Source of the DNA: an uncultured Eubacteriales bacterium | GTDB lineage: Bacteria > Bacillota > Clostridia > Oscillospirales > Butyricicoccaceae | Direction: 5' to 3' | Length of the DNA: 29,673 bases | NCBI GenBank assembly: GCA_910579575.1 | Contig: CAJTUM010000024.1 | Span: 1-29,673, forward strand | Shown here: piece by piece, positions 29,582 to 29,673 of the stretch | How the letters are laid out: each line of letters begins with the position of its first letter | Numbering within the stretch: position 1 is the stretch's first letter | Program-made: the position numbers and the translations under genes | Notes under the pieces: generated by a model | Told to the model about the DNA's origin: nothing | The model's database searches: none | What the model saw: the letters and a program-made list of their open reading frames with translations, nothing else

Positions 29582-29673
29582 ATGCGAAAACGCGAACATT
29601 TTATCGGCCTATGGTTGGATGATATAGAATATAGGCATTTACTGAAACAATGTGTCCTGTCTGGCCTCAATGC
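29582..29673 (+). CDS. MobC-like mobilization protein, 3'-partial
   Basis: Only the first 30 codons are in the window: 'MRKREHFIGLWLDDIEYRHL' then 'LKQCVLSGLN'. The pattern (basic start, 'LxxxExxxLxxxxxxSGL') matches the ribbon-helix-helix MobC/relaxosome accessory proteins of clostridial mobilizable elements. AAAAGGAG lies ~7 nt before the ATG, and a palindrome sits just upstream. A relaxase gene is expected next, beyond the edge. Confidence 0.65.
   Translation, partial: MRKREHFIGLWLDDIEYRHLLKQCVLSGLN

Overview
The window looks like a GC-rich, endospore-forming member of the Clostridia, most like the gut Oscillospiraceae group. This is inferred from BclA-like collagen proteins, CotF-type coat proteins, the acpS / LolA-like lipoprotein / ndoA order, an EFR1-type flavodoxin-ferredoxin protein, S-layer-homology domains and a RepA_N/MobC mobile element. 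I saw no rRNA, tRNA or CRISPR array. All calls come from reading the sequence; no database was searched.

Layout. Positions 1-3.6 kb hold spore-surface genes: two adjacent collagen-like paralogues, a family 2 glycosyltransferase that could decorate them, and, on the other strand, two small coat proteins behind an unrecognised gene (to 4.2 kb). Positions 4.4-8.7 kb, minus strand, hold recQ-acpS-lipoprotein, a terminator, then a promoter driving an EndoA/MazF RNase toxin and a small exported coiled-coil protein. The alr and antitoxin genes usually found beside ndoA are absent. A gene-free stretch rich in hairpins (8.7-9.1 kb) precedes a GNAT acetyltransferase.

Positions 9.87-16.1 kb, minus strand, are the most unusual part: a five-gene operon with one clear promoter. 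It encodes a DUF2201/VWA protein, a 749-residue BspA-type leucine-rich-repeat protein, a MoxR-type AAA+ ATPase, a 137-residue miniature of the same LRR protein, and a protein made of two copies of an unrecognised ~66-residue domain. A broken piece of a DUF4132 (MolR-like) gene lies head-to-head with it. MoxR, VWA and DUF4132 proteins occur together in other bacteria (the E. coli molR/yehL/yehP region), so this reads as a variant MoxR-VWA system in which LRR proteins may be the recognition or client-binding parts.

Positions 16.7-23.1 kb hold a decayed coding remnant, a secreted family-10-type glycosidase with SLH repeats, a secreted protein with a copper-amine-oxidase-N-like domain, an Rrf2 regulator divergent from an EFR1 protein, and an OFA-like MFS transporter. 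From 23.3 kb rightwards the DNA is a patchwork: a small membrane protein, a perfect 18-bp inverted repeat, a MATE exporter translationally coupled to a cytidylate-kinase-like protein, the tail of a lost ABC transporter, a divergent LysR regulator, a frameshifted micro-ORF, and an N-terminally truncated second MATE gene. The right edge enters a mobilizable element: a RepA_N initiator that has lost its usual C-terminus, an oriT-like region with repeated palindromes, and the start of a MobC-like gene.
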